Positions 40,872 through 48,916 of a stretch of 64,000 nucleotides of DNA are shown in pieces. The stretch spans positions 3,410,001 to 3,474,000 of the forward strand of contig NC_014640.1 in the NCBI RefSeq assembly GCF_000165835.1, written 5' to 3'. A program made the translations under genes and the position numbers. The DNA comes from Achromobacter xylosoxidans A8 (lineage in GTDB: Bacteria; Pseudomonadota; Gammaproteobacteria; Burkholderiales; Burkholderiaceae_B). The notes under the pieces are model-generated. The model was not told the origin of the DNA. It worked only from the letters and a program-made list of their open reading frames with translations, and searched no databases. How positions within the stretch are numbered: position 1 is the stretch's first letter; every line of letters begins with the position of its first letter.

Positions 40872-41351
40872 ATGACGCAGCGTTTGAATTACTTCCAGGT
40901 ATCCGAAGAACAATCCAGGAAGTACCTGGAATTCAGCATGTCGCTGAAAAAGACCCCCATCGTCCGGGAGGTCGGCGAACTGGTGGATATCCGCGCTTCG
41001 CAGATCAACGGCTGCGGCTTTTGCCTGGACATGCACATCAAGCAGGCCAGGATCGCGGGCGAACGCGAGCTGCGCTTGCATCACGTCGCCATCTGGCGCG
41101 AATCCACGCTGTTCTCGCCGCGCGAGCGCGCGGCGCTGGCCTGGACCGAGGCCGTCACCACCCTGTCCGCGCAGGGCGTGTCGGACGCCGTCTATGAAGA
41201 GGCGCGCGCGCAGTTGTCGGAGCAGGAAATTTCCGACCTGACGCTGCTGGTGGTCGGCATCAACGGCTGGAACCGGCTGAACGTGGCTTTCCGCACCGTG
41301 CCGGGCTCGGCCGATGCGGCTTACGGCCTGGACAAGGCCGGCCTGAACTAG
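40872..41351 (+). CDS. carboxymuconolactone decarboxylase/AhpD-like peroxidase-type protein
   Basis: A 159-residue alpha-helical protein of the CMD/AhpD family. NGCGFCLDMHIKQAR holds C-x-x-C-x-x-x-H (Cys48, Cys51, His55), the redox-active motif of alkylhydroperoxidase-type members, so a thiol peroxidase or reductase role is more likely than lactone decarboxylation. The start at 40872 follows AAGG. Its stop shares the palindromic CTAG at 41348-41351 with the stop of the convergent MocR gene. An operator copy lies about 80 bp upstream. Confidence 0.9.
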   Translation: MTQRLNYFQVSEEQSRKYLEFSMSLKKTPIVREVGELVDIRASQINGCGFCLDMHIKQARIAGERELRLHHVAIWRESTLFSPRERAALAWTEAVTTLSAQGVSDAVYEEARAQLSEQEISDLTLLVVGINGWNRLNVAFRTVPGSADAAYGLDKAGLN

Positions 41352-42778
41352 GACTGCATCAGCTTCAGGATCCGCAGGCCCAGTTCATGGGCCTGGGCCT
41401 GCGTGGCGATATTAGTGAAGCTGAGCAGCAGCGCCGATTGCCGCTGCGGGGCGGCGTACCAGCGCGACAGCGCACCCGCGTACATGCCCTGCTCCTCCAT
41501 CCGTCCGGCCAGTGCCACGTCGTTCTGGCCATCATCCAGGCGCGCCACCAGATGCATGCCGCCCGGCTGGGGTTCTATCCGCAGACGTTGCCCCAGCGCC
41601 GCGCTCAGGCCCGCCACGGTCGCGGCGCGGCGTTCCGCGTACAGCTTGCGCATGCGCTGGATGTGGCGGCCGAAATGCCCCTCGGCCATGAAGGCGCTCA
41701 GGATGGCCTGCGTCAGGCCCGGCGCCGCGCCCGCTTGCAGCCGCGCCGACTGCGCGAAGCGTCCGGCCAACGGCTCTGGCACCACCAGATAGGCCAGCCG
41801 CAAGCCGGGAAACAGCACCTTGCTGAAGGTACCGGCATACAGCACCCGGCCCTGCGTATCCAGGCTCTTGAGCGCCGGCAGCGGCCGGCCGACGTAGCGG
41901 TACTCGCCGTCGTAATCGTCTTCCACGATCCAGGCCCCGCGACGCTCGGCCCAGTCCAGCAGCGCCTGGCGCCGCGGCAATGACAGCGACATGCTCAAGG
42001 GGCTTTGATGGGCCGGCGTCACCACCGCGCCGCGCGCCTGCCCCGCCCGCTCGATGCCGGCGCCGACCATGATCCCATCTTGATCCACCGGCACGGGCGC
42101 CGGTTCCAGCCGGGCCTGCTCCAGCAGCGCCCGCGTCGGCGGATAGCCCGGATCTTCCATCCAGACCTGGTCGCCGGGCTCGAACAGCGTCTGCAGGATC
42201 AGCGCCATCGTGCTGTTGTAGCCCGAGGTGATGAACACCTGCGAAGGCTGGCAATGGATGCCGCGCGCCACTTGCAGATAGGCGGCTGTCACGCTGCGCA
42301 GCGCCGGCAGCCCGCCGCTGGGCGGATAGGCCAGATCCCCGGCCTGCAGGCCGCGCAGCTGGCGGGCGCCCAGCCTGGCCCAGAGCTTGCGCGGAAATTC
42401 GTCCAGCGCCGGCAAGCCCAGCTGGAACGGCCGCAGGCCCGATGGCTCGCGCCAGCCTGGGCCGTCTCCGGGCGCCTCCGGCGGGACGGCCGCGGCGGGC
42501 GGCGGCGCATGCTGCGGCTGCACGTCGGGCGCCACCACCGTGCCGGCCTGGCCGCGCGCCTGGATGTAGCCTTCCGATGCCAACAGCGAATACGCCACTT
42601 CCACCGTGCCGCGCGCCACGCCCAGCTCCTTGGCCAGCGCCCGCGCCGACGGAATGCGGTCGCCTGGCTTGAGCGTGCCTTGGGCGATGGCGCCGCGAAA
42701 GCGCTCATAGACCTGGCGGTACAGGGGCTCGGCGTCGCCTGATGATGCTGGCAGCGCCTGGGGTTGAGGGTTGATCAT
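41348..42778 (-). CDS. MocR/GntR-family regulator with aminotransferase domain (PdxR-like)
   Basis: A 476-residue regulator. The GntR winged-helix domain (LYRQVYERFRGAIAQGTLKPGDRIPSARALAKELGVARGTVEVAYSLL, residues about 19-66) is joined by a Pro/Ala linker to a fold-type I aminotransferase-like domain. The PLP lysine is Lys320 in YAGTFSKVLFPGLRL, and IVEDDYDGEYRY supplies the PLP-pyridine Asp. Such proteins sense PLP, aminoacids or amines. The start at 42778 is uncertain: the operator box overlaps it, and no Shine-Dalgarno is visible, as for a GTG at 42829. It lies between its two likely target units. Confidence 0.9.
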   Translation of the reverse strand: MINPQPQALPASSGDAEPLYRQVYERFRGAIAQGTLKPGDRIPSARALAKELGVARGTVEVAYSLLASEGYIQARGQAGTVVAPDVQPQHAPPPAAAVPPEAPGDGPGWREPSGLRPFQLGLPALDEFPRKLWARLGARQLRGLQAGDLAYPPSGGLPALRSVTAAYLQVARGIHCQPSQVFITSGYNSTMALILQTLFEPGDQVWMEDPGYPPTRALLEQARLEPAPVPVDQDGIMVGAGIERAGQARGAVVTPAHQSPLSMSLSLPRRQALLDWAERRGAWIVEDDYDGEYRYVGRPLPALKSLDTQGRVLYAGTFSKVLFPGLRLAYLVVPEPLAGRFAQSARLQAGAAPGLTQAILSAFMAEGHFGRHIQRMRKLYAERRAATVAGLSAALGQRLRIEPQPGGMHLVARLDDGQNDVALAGRMEEQGMYAGALSRWYAAPQRQSALLLSFTNIATQAQAHELGLRILKLMQS

Positions 42779-42822
42779 GGCATAGTTAAAAATGGATTTT
42801 ATGGCCCTTCTAATTATGGCAT
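42775..42822. promoter_or_regulatory. MocR-type operator between the mocR and GNAT genes
   Basis: ATGGC boxes occur at 42777, 42801 and 42816, with a partial ATGG at 42792. The 42777/42801 pair has the same 24-bp spacing and flanks as the block at 40763-40799. The position overlaps the mocR start and precedes the GNAT gene, so it could serve autoregulation and divergent activation. Confidence 0.75.
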
Positions 42823-42871
42823 GCGGCACCTAACATGGCTGCTCATGAACTCTCACACCGCTAGTGCATCC

Positions 42872-43318
42872 ATGACAGAAGTCGCCATGCAACACCTCGA
42901 AAGCCCGCAGGATCTGCGGGCATGCCTGCCGCTCATGCGCGAGCTCAGGCCTCACCTGAAGGAAGACGCCGATTTCGTCGAGCGCGTCAGCCGCATGCGC
43001 GCGGATGGCTATCGTCTGCTGGCAGCCATGGCCGACGGCCAGCCCGTTGCGCTGGCCGGCTACCGCCTGCAGGAAAACCTGATCTACGGCCGCTTTCTGT
43101 ACGTCGACGACCTGGTCGTGGCGCAAGGCCGCCGCGGCGAGCGCTGGGGCGCCCGGTTGCTGCAAGCGCTGGACGCTGTCGCGCGCGACAGCGGCTGCGC
43201 CCGCCTGGTGCTGGACACCGGCCTGGGCAACGCCCTGGCCCAGCGCTTCTATTTCCGCGCCGGTCTGCTGACCAGCGCCATCCGATTCAGCAAATCCCTG
43301 GAAACTCCCGCCTCATGA
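42872..43318 (+). CDS. GNAT-family N-acetyltransferase
   Basis: A 148-residue acetyltransferase domain. The acetyl-CoA loop lies around VVAQGRRGERWGARLLQALDAVARDSG (the R/Q-x-x-G-x-G/A equivalent), and LVLDTGLGNALAQRFYFRAGLL is the typical strand-helix end. It acetylates an amine, possibly a small molecule or antibiotic. The start is uncertain: ATG codons at 42845, 42872 and 42887 all fit, and 42872 is chosen as a compromise. Its stop overlaps the next start by four bases. The MocR operator precedes it, so it is probably in that regulon. Confidence 0.85.
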   Translation: MTEVAMQHLESPQDLRACLPLMRELRPHLKEDADFVERVSRMRADGYRLLAAMADGQPVALAGYRLQENLIYGRFLYVDDLVVAQGRRGERWGARLLQALDAVARDSGCARLVLDTGLGNALAQRFYFRAGLLTSAIRFSKSLETPAS

Positions 43319-43953
43319 ACATCCTGCGCATCATCTGCAGCCCGCGCGGCCGCGCCTCCGAAAGCTATCGCCTGTCGCAAACCATCGTCGACCAGCTCAC
43401 CGCCGCCGCGCCGGACGCGGCCGTGGTCGACGTGGACGCAACCGCCCTGCCCCTGGTCGACACCGACTACGCCCTCACGCTGAGCGCGCGCCAGGATCCC
43501 GACGACGGCCGGCAGCACCGCGGCGCGCTGGGCCGCTCATCCGCATTGATCCAGTCCTTGCAGGATGCCACCCATGTCGTCATCGCGACGCCCATGCACA
43601 ACTTCACCGTGTCGGCCTCGCTGAAGACCTGGATCGATCACGTGGTGCGGGTGCGCAGCACGTTCCAGATCTCGGAACGTGGCAAGGAAGGCAGCCTGCC
43701 GGACCGTCCGGTCTACGTGGCGATTTCGTCCGGCGGCGAGTTCGGCTGCGGCGAGCACAGCCAGCCGGACTTCCTCACGCCGTATCTCAGGCACGTGCTA
43801 GGCACGATAGGCCTGAAGAGCGTGACGTTCTTCTCGGTGCAAGGCACGGCGCGCGGCACGGATGCGCTGCACGAGGCGCGCGCGCAGGCGCAGTCCGAGA
43901 TCGCCGCGCATCCGTTCGCAACTGGTCCGCATGCGGAACTTGCCGCGGCTTGA
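43315..43953 (+). CDS. azoR: FMN-dependent NADH-azoreductase
   Basis: A 212-residue flavodoxin-fold quinone/azo reductase. Family features are the N-terminal phosphate-binding loop (IICSPRGRASESYRLSQTIVDQL), the ATPMHNFTVSASLKTWIDHVVR segment (the M-x-N-F motif contacting FMN) and the SSGGEFGC region. AzoR reduces azo compounds and quinones with NADH and is often linked to thiol or quinone stress. The ATGA overlap couples it to the GNAT gene. With the CMD/AhpD-like gene it makes a redox-flavoured MocR regulon. Confidence 0.9.
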   Translation: MNILRIICSPRGRASESYRLSQTIVDQLTAAAPDAAVVDVDATALPLVDTDYALTLSARQDPDDGRQHRGALGRSSALIQSLQDATHVVIATPMHNFTVSASLKTWIDHVVRVRSTFQISERGKEGSLPDRPVYVAISSGGEFGCGEHSQPDFLTPYLRHVLGTIGLKSVTFFSVQGTARGTDALHEARAQAQSEIAAHPFATGPHAELAAA

Positions 43954-44172
43954 GTCCGACACTGCCTGGTGCCGTCGCATCATGGCGCGCGCACCAAGCC
44001 GGCTCATGCTTAGGGATAACGCCGGCGCCGGCCCGGCGTCCGCAAGAAGAACTAGGCAATCGGGCTGCGTTGACACCCCCAAACAGCCGGCACTACGCTC
44101 TTTGCAAAACCCTCTAGCCTGAGCAGACTACGCCGTATTTCCTCATTCGGGCATGGGTGCAGGAGGCGTGCA

Positions 44173-44604
44173 ATGACCTTGACCAGATCCGGCATCTTGC
44201 TGGCCGCGGCCCTCGCGCTGTCTGCCCTGGCCGCGCCGCGCGTCGAGGCGGCCTGCGCCGACAAGAAGATACTGGCCATGGCCAACGACGGCCGCACGGT
44301 GAACGCGATCGCCAAGGCTTGCAACATGCCGTCCGCCAAGATCCGGGGCGTGATCGAGCGCGCCGACGCGGACGACGACGCGCCGGCGCCGCCCACAGCC
44401 AAGGCGGAACGCACCGCCGAGGCCGATCCAATCAAGAAGCTGCCGTCCGGCGCTGGGCTGGCGCAGTGCGATTGCCAAGGCATGGTGCCCTATGGCGAAC
44501 GGGCGCCGGATCTGCGCTGTCAGAGCGGCATGTCGATGGCGACGCCCTGCGCCGGTTATTGCTCGCCCCATGGGGTCGCGCCGTGGCGGCGCATATGCAG
44601 CTGA
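44173..44604 (+). CDS. secreted cysteine-containing protein of unknown function
   Basis: A 143-residue protein with a signal peptide (MTLTRSGILLAAALALSALAAPRVEA) and a mature part of about 117 residues. ADKKILAMANDGRTVNAIAKACNMPSAKIRGVIE looks like a helical bundle or HTH-like segment; an Ala/Pro/Asp linker follows. The C-terminal tail LAQCDCQGMVPYGERAPDLRCQSGMSMATPCAGYCSPHG contains five cysteines that could form disulfides or bind metal. GGAGG stands seven bases before the ATG. It ends three bases before the convergent sulfatase-operon gene. Family unknown. Confidence 0.75.
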   Translation: MTLTRSGILLAAALALSALAAPRVEAACADKKILAMANDGRTVNAIAKACNMPSAKIRGVIERADADDDAPAPPTAKAERTAEADPIKKLPSGAGLAQCDCQGMVPYGERAPDLRCQSGMSMATPCAGYCSPHGVAPWRRICS

Positions 44605-44607
44605 GCC

Positions 44608-47157
44608 CTATTGCCTGGCGCTCGGCATGAACCAGCGGTAATAGGCGTTGTCGCCGTCGTCGCGCGCCAGCTTGTTCATTTCCCTGCCCCAGGTTTCACG
44701 ATCGCCCACATAGGCCGCCAGCGAGGCTCGATAGAACGTGTCCAGCCGCGCCCGCTCCAGCAGCATGTCGGCGCGCAGCGCCTCGGAGGCGCCGACCAGC
44801 GGCGGCTCGCTGCGCAACGCCAGCAGCGCGGGCAGGACTCGCGCCACCTCGCGCGGACGGACCCAGGTCGCGTACTCGATGCCGGGGCGGTCGTCGGTCA
44901 CGGCCTGCGTGCGGCCGGCAAAGCGCGCCAATCCGTCGCGGTCGGTCACCCAGGTGGACAGCAAGGCGGCGGCCGACGGCACGCCCACCGCCTTCAAGGC
45001 GGCGGCGACGTCCGGCTGCTTATAGCGCGCCTCGATGCGGGCGGCGTCCAGCGCCAGCGGCTGCATCGATCCCAGCAGCAGCATTTCATGCAGCTCGCTG
45101 GTCCACAGTTGGGCGTGCGGAAAGACCTCGATGAAACTGGCGACCAGCGCACGGGTGTCGTCCTCGTTCTGCGTGGGCAGCGGCAACCATTGCGCCACGA
45201 TGCCCTGGGGCGCCAGCCGGTTCGCGGCAAGCTGGTAGAAATCGCGCGAATACAGATTGACCACGCCCGCGGCGGACGGCGGCGGCGGCTCCAGCGTGAT
45301 CAGGTCCCAGCGTTCGGCGCTGGCCTGCAGTTCGCGGCGCCCGTCACGCAGGCGCTTGTCCAGGCCGGGGTCCGAGGCGGCCTGGAACGTGCCCTGGAAA
45401 TGCGGCGCGGCGCGCAGCACGGCCGGCAGCAGCTCGGCCACCGCGCGCTTTTCCAGTCCGCGATACTGCGACAGCGCTCCCGCAGTGATGCCGGTGCCGT
45501 AGCCCACCACCAGCGCGGATTTGGGCTCGGCGTTGTGGACGATGAGCGGCAGCAGCGCCTGCAACCGCATGTAGCGCAGCGATGGCATGGCATCGCCGGA
45601 ATTCGACACGCCCTGGATGTAGAGCCGGTGGAAACGGTTGCCGTTGCCGGCGCGTTCGACCACGGCCACCGTGCCGCCGTGGCTTTCTTCATAGAACACC
45701 AGGCCCGCGCCGCTGGCGCCGGGCAGCAGCCGCGCGAACTGATCCACCGGCAACATGGCAACCACGGCCAGCGTGGCGAGGCCCGCGATGCCGGTCGCCC
45801 AGCCGGTGGCGGCGCGGCCGTCGGAGCGTCCGCGCCAGGCCGCCACGGCCCCGACCGCGGCGGCGATGGCCGCCAGTACGCCCAAAGTCCGCACCAGCCC
45901 CAAGGCAGGCAGCAGCAGGAATCCCGTCAGCAAGGTGCCGGCGATACCGCCCAGGGTGTTGCAGGCCAGCACGGCGCCGGCCTCCCTCCCCACGCGCTGA
46001 TCGCCCACCGCGATGCGCAGCACCGCGGGAAAGGCCGCGCCCAGCAGCAGCGTGGGCGCCAGCACCAGGCTGCCCGCCGCCACCGCGAAGCGTGCGCACA
46101 TCCCGGCGAAGCCGCTGCCGGTCCATTGATAGACCGCCGCTTCCGCCTGGGTTTGGGCCACGATCAGCCATTTGCCCAGCAAGGCCACCTCCAGTACCGC
46201 GATCAGGCCCGCGCCGGCGATCAGAAAGCCAAACACCGGCCAGGGATTGCGCACGCGGTGGGCCCAGCGCGCATACAGCGCCGCGCCCAGGGCCAGGCCG
46301 GCCAGATAGGTGGCCAGCACGATGGCGAAGGCGAAAGCGCGCGTGCTCATGAAAGGCACGATCATCTGCGACCAGATCACTTCGTAGCCCAGCGCGACGG
46401 CGCCGGCCACCGCGTACAGCGCCACGGCCAGGCGCGCTTCGCCGGACAAGGGCGCGGCGGCGGCTTGCGCGCTGGCGGCGGGTGTCGCGCTGTCGCCTGC
46501 CTTGCGGTCCAGCGCCCAGGCGCCGGCCGCCGCCAGCAGGTTCAACGAGGCTGCGGCCAGGGCCGCGCCCTGCACGCCGAAGCGTGGAATCAACCAGAAA
46601 GCGGGCAGCAAGGCGCCCAGGATGGCGCCGCAGGTATTGGCGGCGTACATAGTCCCGCCACGGCGGCTGACGTCCGCGCCCTGCCGGCTGACGGCGCGCA
46701 GCAGCACCGGCAAGGTGCCGCCCATCAGGAATGCGGGCATGGCCAGTAGCAGTCCTATCGCCAGCCAGGCCGCCACGCTGCTATGGCTCTCGATCGCGAC
46801 GAAGGCGGCGGCGCTGCGCGCCAGCAGCCATGTCACCGCGACGCAGGACAGCGCCACGGCCGCTTCCAGCATGGCGTAGAAGCGCACCGGCCGCCGCAAG
46901 CGGTCCGCCCGGCGGCCCAACAGCCAGCCGCCCAGCGCGAGCCCCAGGAAAAATGCGCTGACCGCGCCGGCGATGGCGCTGACCTCCACGCCCACCGCCA
47001 GCGACAGCTGCTTGATCCAGAGCACCTGGAACACCAGGGCCGCCGTTCCGGACAGGAACAGCAGCGCGGCCGGCCGGGTCGCCGTCAATGGCCGCCCCTC
47101 GGCGGCTTTGTTCTCCACGCCAGGTCCTTGCATCGCCTCGCTTGCCCCCACGCCCAT
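44608..47157 (-). CDS. fused membrane/spermidine-synthase-like protein
   Basis: An 849-residue protein. The first half to two-thirds is polytopic (about 12-14 spans; LLFLSGTAALVFQVLWIKQLSLAVG, FFLGLALGGWLLGRRADRLRRP, MGGTLPVLLRAV resemble an MFS-like 'spermidine synthase-membrane' fusion). The last third has a Rossmann-like aminopropyltransferase/methyltransferase fold (SALVVGYGTGITAGALSQYRGL as the SAM-type loop; DLITLEPPPPSAAGVVNLYSRDFYQLA). Polyamine synthesis is not implied; such fusions have unknown roles. AGGAG precedes the ATG. It is the last gene of the sulfatase operon, 75 bp after the arylsulfatase stop. Confidence 0.85.
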   Translation of the reverse strand: MGVGASEAMQGPGVENKAAEGRPLTATRPAALLFLSGTAALVFQVLWIKQLSLAVGVEVSAIAGAVSAFFLGLALGGWLLGRRADRLRRPVRFYAMLEAAVALSCVAVTWLLARSAAAFVAIESHSSVAAWLAIGLLLAMPAFLMGGTLPVLLRAVSRQGADVSRRGGTMYAANTCGAILGALLPAFWLIPRFGVQGAALAAASLNLLAAAGAWALDRKAGDSATPAASAQAAAAPLSGEARLAVALYAVAGAVALGYEVIWSQMIVPFMSTRAFAFAIVLATYLAGLALGAALYARWAHRVRNPWPVFGFLIAGAGLIAVLEVALLGKWLIVAQTQAEAAVYQWTGSGFAGMCARFAVAAGSLVLAPTLLLGAAFPAVLRIAVGDQRVGREAGAVLACNTLGGIAGTLLTGFLLLPALGLVRTLGVLAAIAAAVGAVAAWRGRSDGRAATGWATGIAGLATLAVVAMLPVDQFARLLPGASGAGLVFYEESHGGTVAVVERAGNGNRFHRLYIQGVSNSGDAMPSLRYMRLQALLPLIVHNAEPKSALVVGYGTGITAGALSQYRGLEKRAVAELLPAVLRAAPHFQGTFQAASDPGLDKRLRDGRRELQASAERWDLITLEPPPPSAAGVVNLYSRDFYQLAANRLAPQGIVAQWLPLPTQNEDDTRALVASFIEVFPHAQLWTSELHEMLLLGSMQPLALDAARIEARYKQPDVAAALKAVGVPSAAALLSTWVTDRDGLARFAGRTQAVTDDRPGIEYATWVRPREVARVLPALLALRSEPPLVGASEALRADMLLERARLDTFYRASLAAYVGDRETWGREMNKLARDDGDNAYYRWFMPSARQ

Positions 47158-47232
47158 CGTGCTGCTCCTGCTGCGTTGCCGGGCGGCGCGACAGGCGCCG
47201 CCCGGTCCTGCGCCGGCTCGCGCCGGAACCGG

Positions 47233-48870
47233 CTACTTCGACTTCTGCTTCTCGACCTCTTCGAAGTGTTTCTCCATGGCCTTGTTCACCCGTTCCTGCA
47301 CCTGGTCCACACTGAAGCTGGCAGGCCGCTGGCTGGGCGGATAGGTGATGAAGGTTTCCAGGAACGCCGACGCCTTCATGGTCGCGATCGCGGTCAGATA
47401 GGAGTTCTTGGCCAGCCAGTCGTTGTACTGGTCCGAAGTGATATCGGCGCGTTCATACGGATCCATGCGCAGGTTGAAGATCTTCGGCACGCGCAGGCAG
47501 ACAAAGGGATCCTGCCAGACGTTGAAGTTCCCAGGCGCGCGCTGTTCGCAGAACACCGCCTTCCAGTCGCCCCAGCGCATGCCTACCAGCAGCCCATCGT
47601 CGTTGAAGTAGAAGAACTCGTCGCGCGCGCTCTTGTCCTGCTTGCCGGTCAGGTAACCCAGCTGGTTGTAGCCGTCCAGGTGCACCTTGAACTTGTTGCC
47701 TCCGGACTGCGGCGCCCAGCCCTCCAGCAGCCGCTCTTTGACGTTGGCGTCGCCGGTGGCGGCCAGCAGGGTCGGGAACCAGTCCATGCCCGAGACCATG
47801 CCGCGCTTGATTTCCCCTGCGGGAATCTTGCCTGGCCAGCGCACCATGGCCGGCACGCGGAACGCGCCCTCCCAGTTGGAGTCCTTTTCGCTGCGGAACG
47901 GCGTGGTGGCGGCGTCCGGCCAGGTGAAGGCGTTCGGTCCATTGTCGGTGGTGTAGACGACGATGGTGTTGTCGGCGATGCCCATGTCATCCAGCTTCTT
48001 CAACAGCTTGCCGACGTCCTGGTCGTGCTCCCACATGCCGTCGGCATAATCATTGCCGGGCATCCCGCTCTTGCCCTTGTGCTCGGGCCGGATGTGCGTG
48101 TAGATGTGCATGCGCGTGGTGTTCATCCACACGAAGAACGGCTTGTCCGCTTTGCCGTGCTTGTCGATGTAATCGATCGCCGCGCCCACGGTTTCGTCGT
48201 CGATGGTCTCCATGCGCTTGGTGGTCAAGGCGCCGGTGTCCTGCACCTTGCCGTCGGCCGTGGCCTTGATCACGCCGCGCGGCGAGAAGTTCTTGACGTA
48301 AGGATCGTTGGGATCCTTGGGCCAGTACGGGCGCTCCGGTTCTTCCTCGGCGTTCAGGTGGTACAGGTTGCCGAAGAACTCGTCGAAGCCGTGGCGGGTA
48401 GGCAGATATTCGTCCCTGTCGCCCAGATGGTTCTTGCCGAATTGCGCGGTGTTGTAACCCTGCGCCTTCAGGGCCTCGGCGATGGTGATGTCGCCCTTCT
48501 GCAGCCCGACCGTCGCGCCGGGCGCGCCCACCTTGGACAGACCGGTGCGCAGCGGCGACTGGCCGGTGATGAACGACGAGCGGCCCGCCGTGCAGCTGTT
48601 CTCGGCGTAGTAGTCCGTGAACATCGCGCCTTCCTTGGCGATGCGGTCGATGTTGGGCGTTTGATAGCCCACCACGCCGTGCGCATAGGCGCTGATATTG
48701 GCCTGCCCGATATCGTCGCCGAAGATCACGAGGATGTTCGGCTTCTTGCCTGATGCCGCCGCCTGGCCCTCATTGGCCGGCGGCGCCTGGGTTTGCGCCT
48801 GCGCGCTTGCCAGTGCCATGAAGCCTGTTGCGGCGAAGAGCGCCGCGCTCAACAGTTTTCTTGCGTTCAT
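47233..48870 (-). CDS. exported Cys-type arylsulfatase
   Basis: A 545-residue alkaline-phosphatase-superfamily sulfatase. The signal peptide (LLSAALFAATGFMALASAQA) is followed by PNILVIFGDDIG (calcium-binding Asp pair). The sulfatase signature is CTAGRSSFITGQSPLRTG, with Cys93 expected to become formylglycine; the consensus is C-x-[PA]-x-R, and here Thr-Ala-Gly-Arg follow. Other active-site parts include GKNHLGD and VVYTTDNGPN. The substrate would be a sulfate ester in the periplasm or outside. Its signal peptide and the anchored FGE-like enzyme encoded upstream in the same operon imply modification outside the cytosol. AGGAG precedes the ATG. Confidence 0.95.
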   Translation of the reverse strand: MNARKLLSAALFAATGFMALASAQAQTQAPPANEGQAAASGKKPNILVIFGDDIGQANISAYAHGVVGYQTPNIDRIAKEGAMFTDYYAENSCTAGRSSFITGQSPLRTGLSKVGAPGATVGLQKGDITIAEALKAQGYNTAQFGKNHLGDRDEYLPTRHGFDEFFGNLYHLNAEEEPERPYWPKDPNDPYVKNFSPRGVIKATADGKVQDTGALTTKRMETIDDETVGAAIDYIDKHGKADKPFFVWMNTTRMHIYTHIRPEHKGKSGMPGNDYADGMWEHDQDVGKLLKKLDDMGIADNTIVVYTTDNGPNAFTWPDAATTPFRSEKDSNWEGAFRVPAMVRWPGKIPAGEIKRGMVSGMDWFPTLLAATGDANVKERLLEGWAPQSGGNKFKVHLDGYNQLGYLTGKQDKSARDEFFYFNDDGLLVGMRWGDWKAVFCEQRAPGNFNVWQDPFVCLRVPKIFNLRMDPYERADITSDQYNDWLAKNSYLTAIATMKASAFLETFITYPPSQRPASFSVDQVQERVNKAMEKHFEEVEKQKSK

Positions 48871-48916
48871 CGCTTTCTCCTGACCCTTGCGGGCGGTTCC
48901 CAGTCACGTAAACGAA

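Noticed and set aside
44611..46749. 712-codon plus-strand frame opposite the spermidine-synthase-like gene
   Set aside because: It is antisense to a gene with a good ribosome site and membrane and Rossmann motifs. Its translation is Arg/Gln/His-rich without domains.
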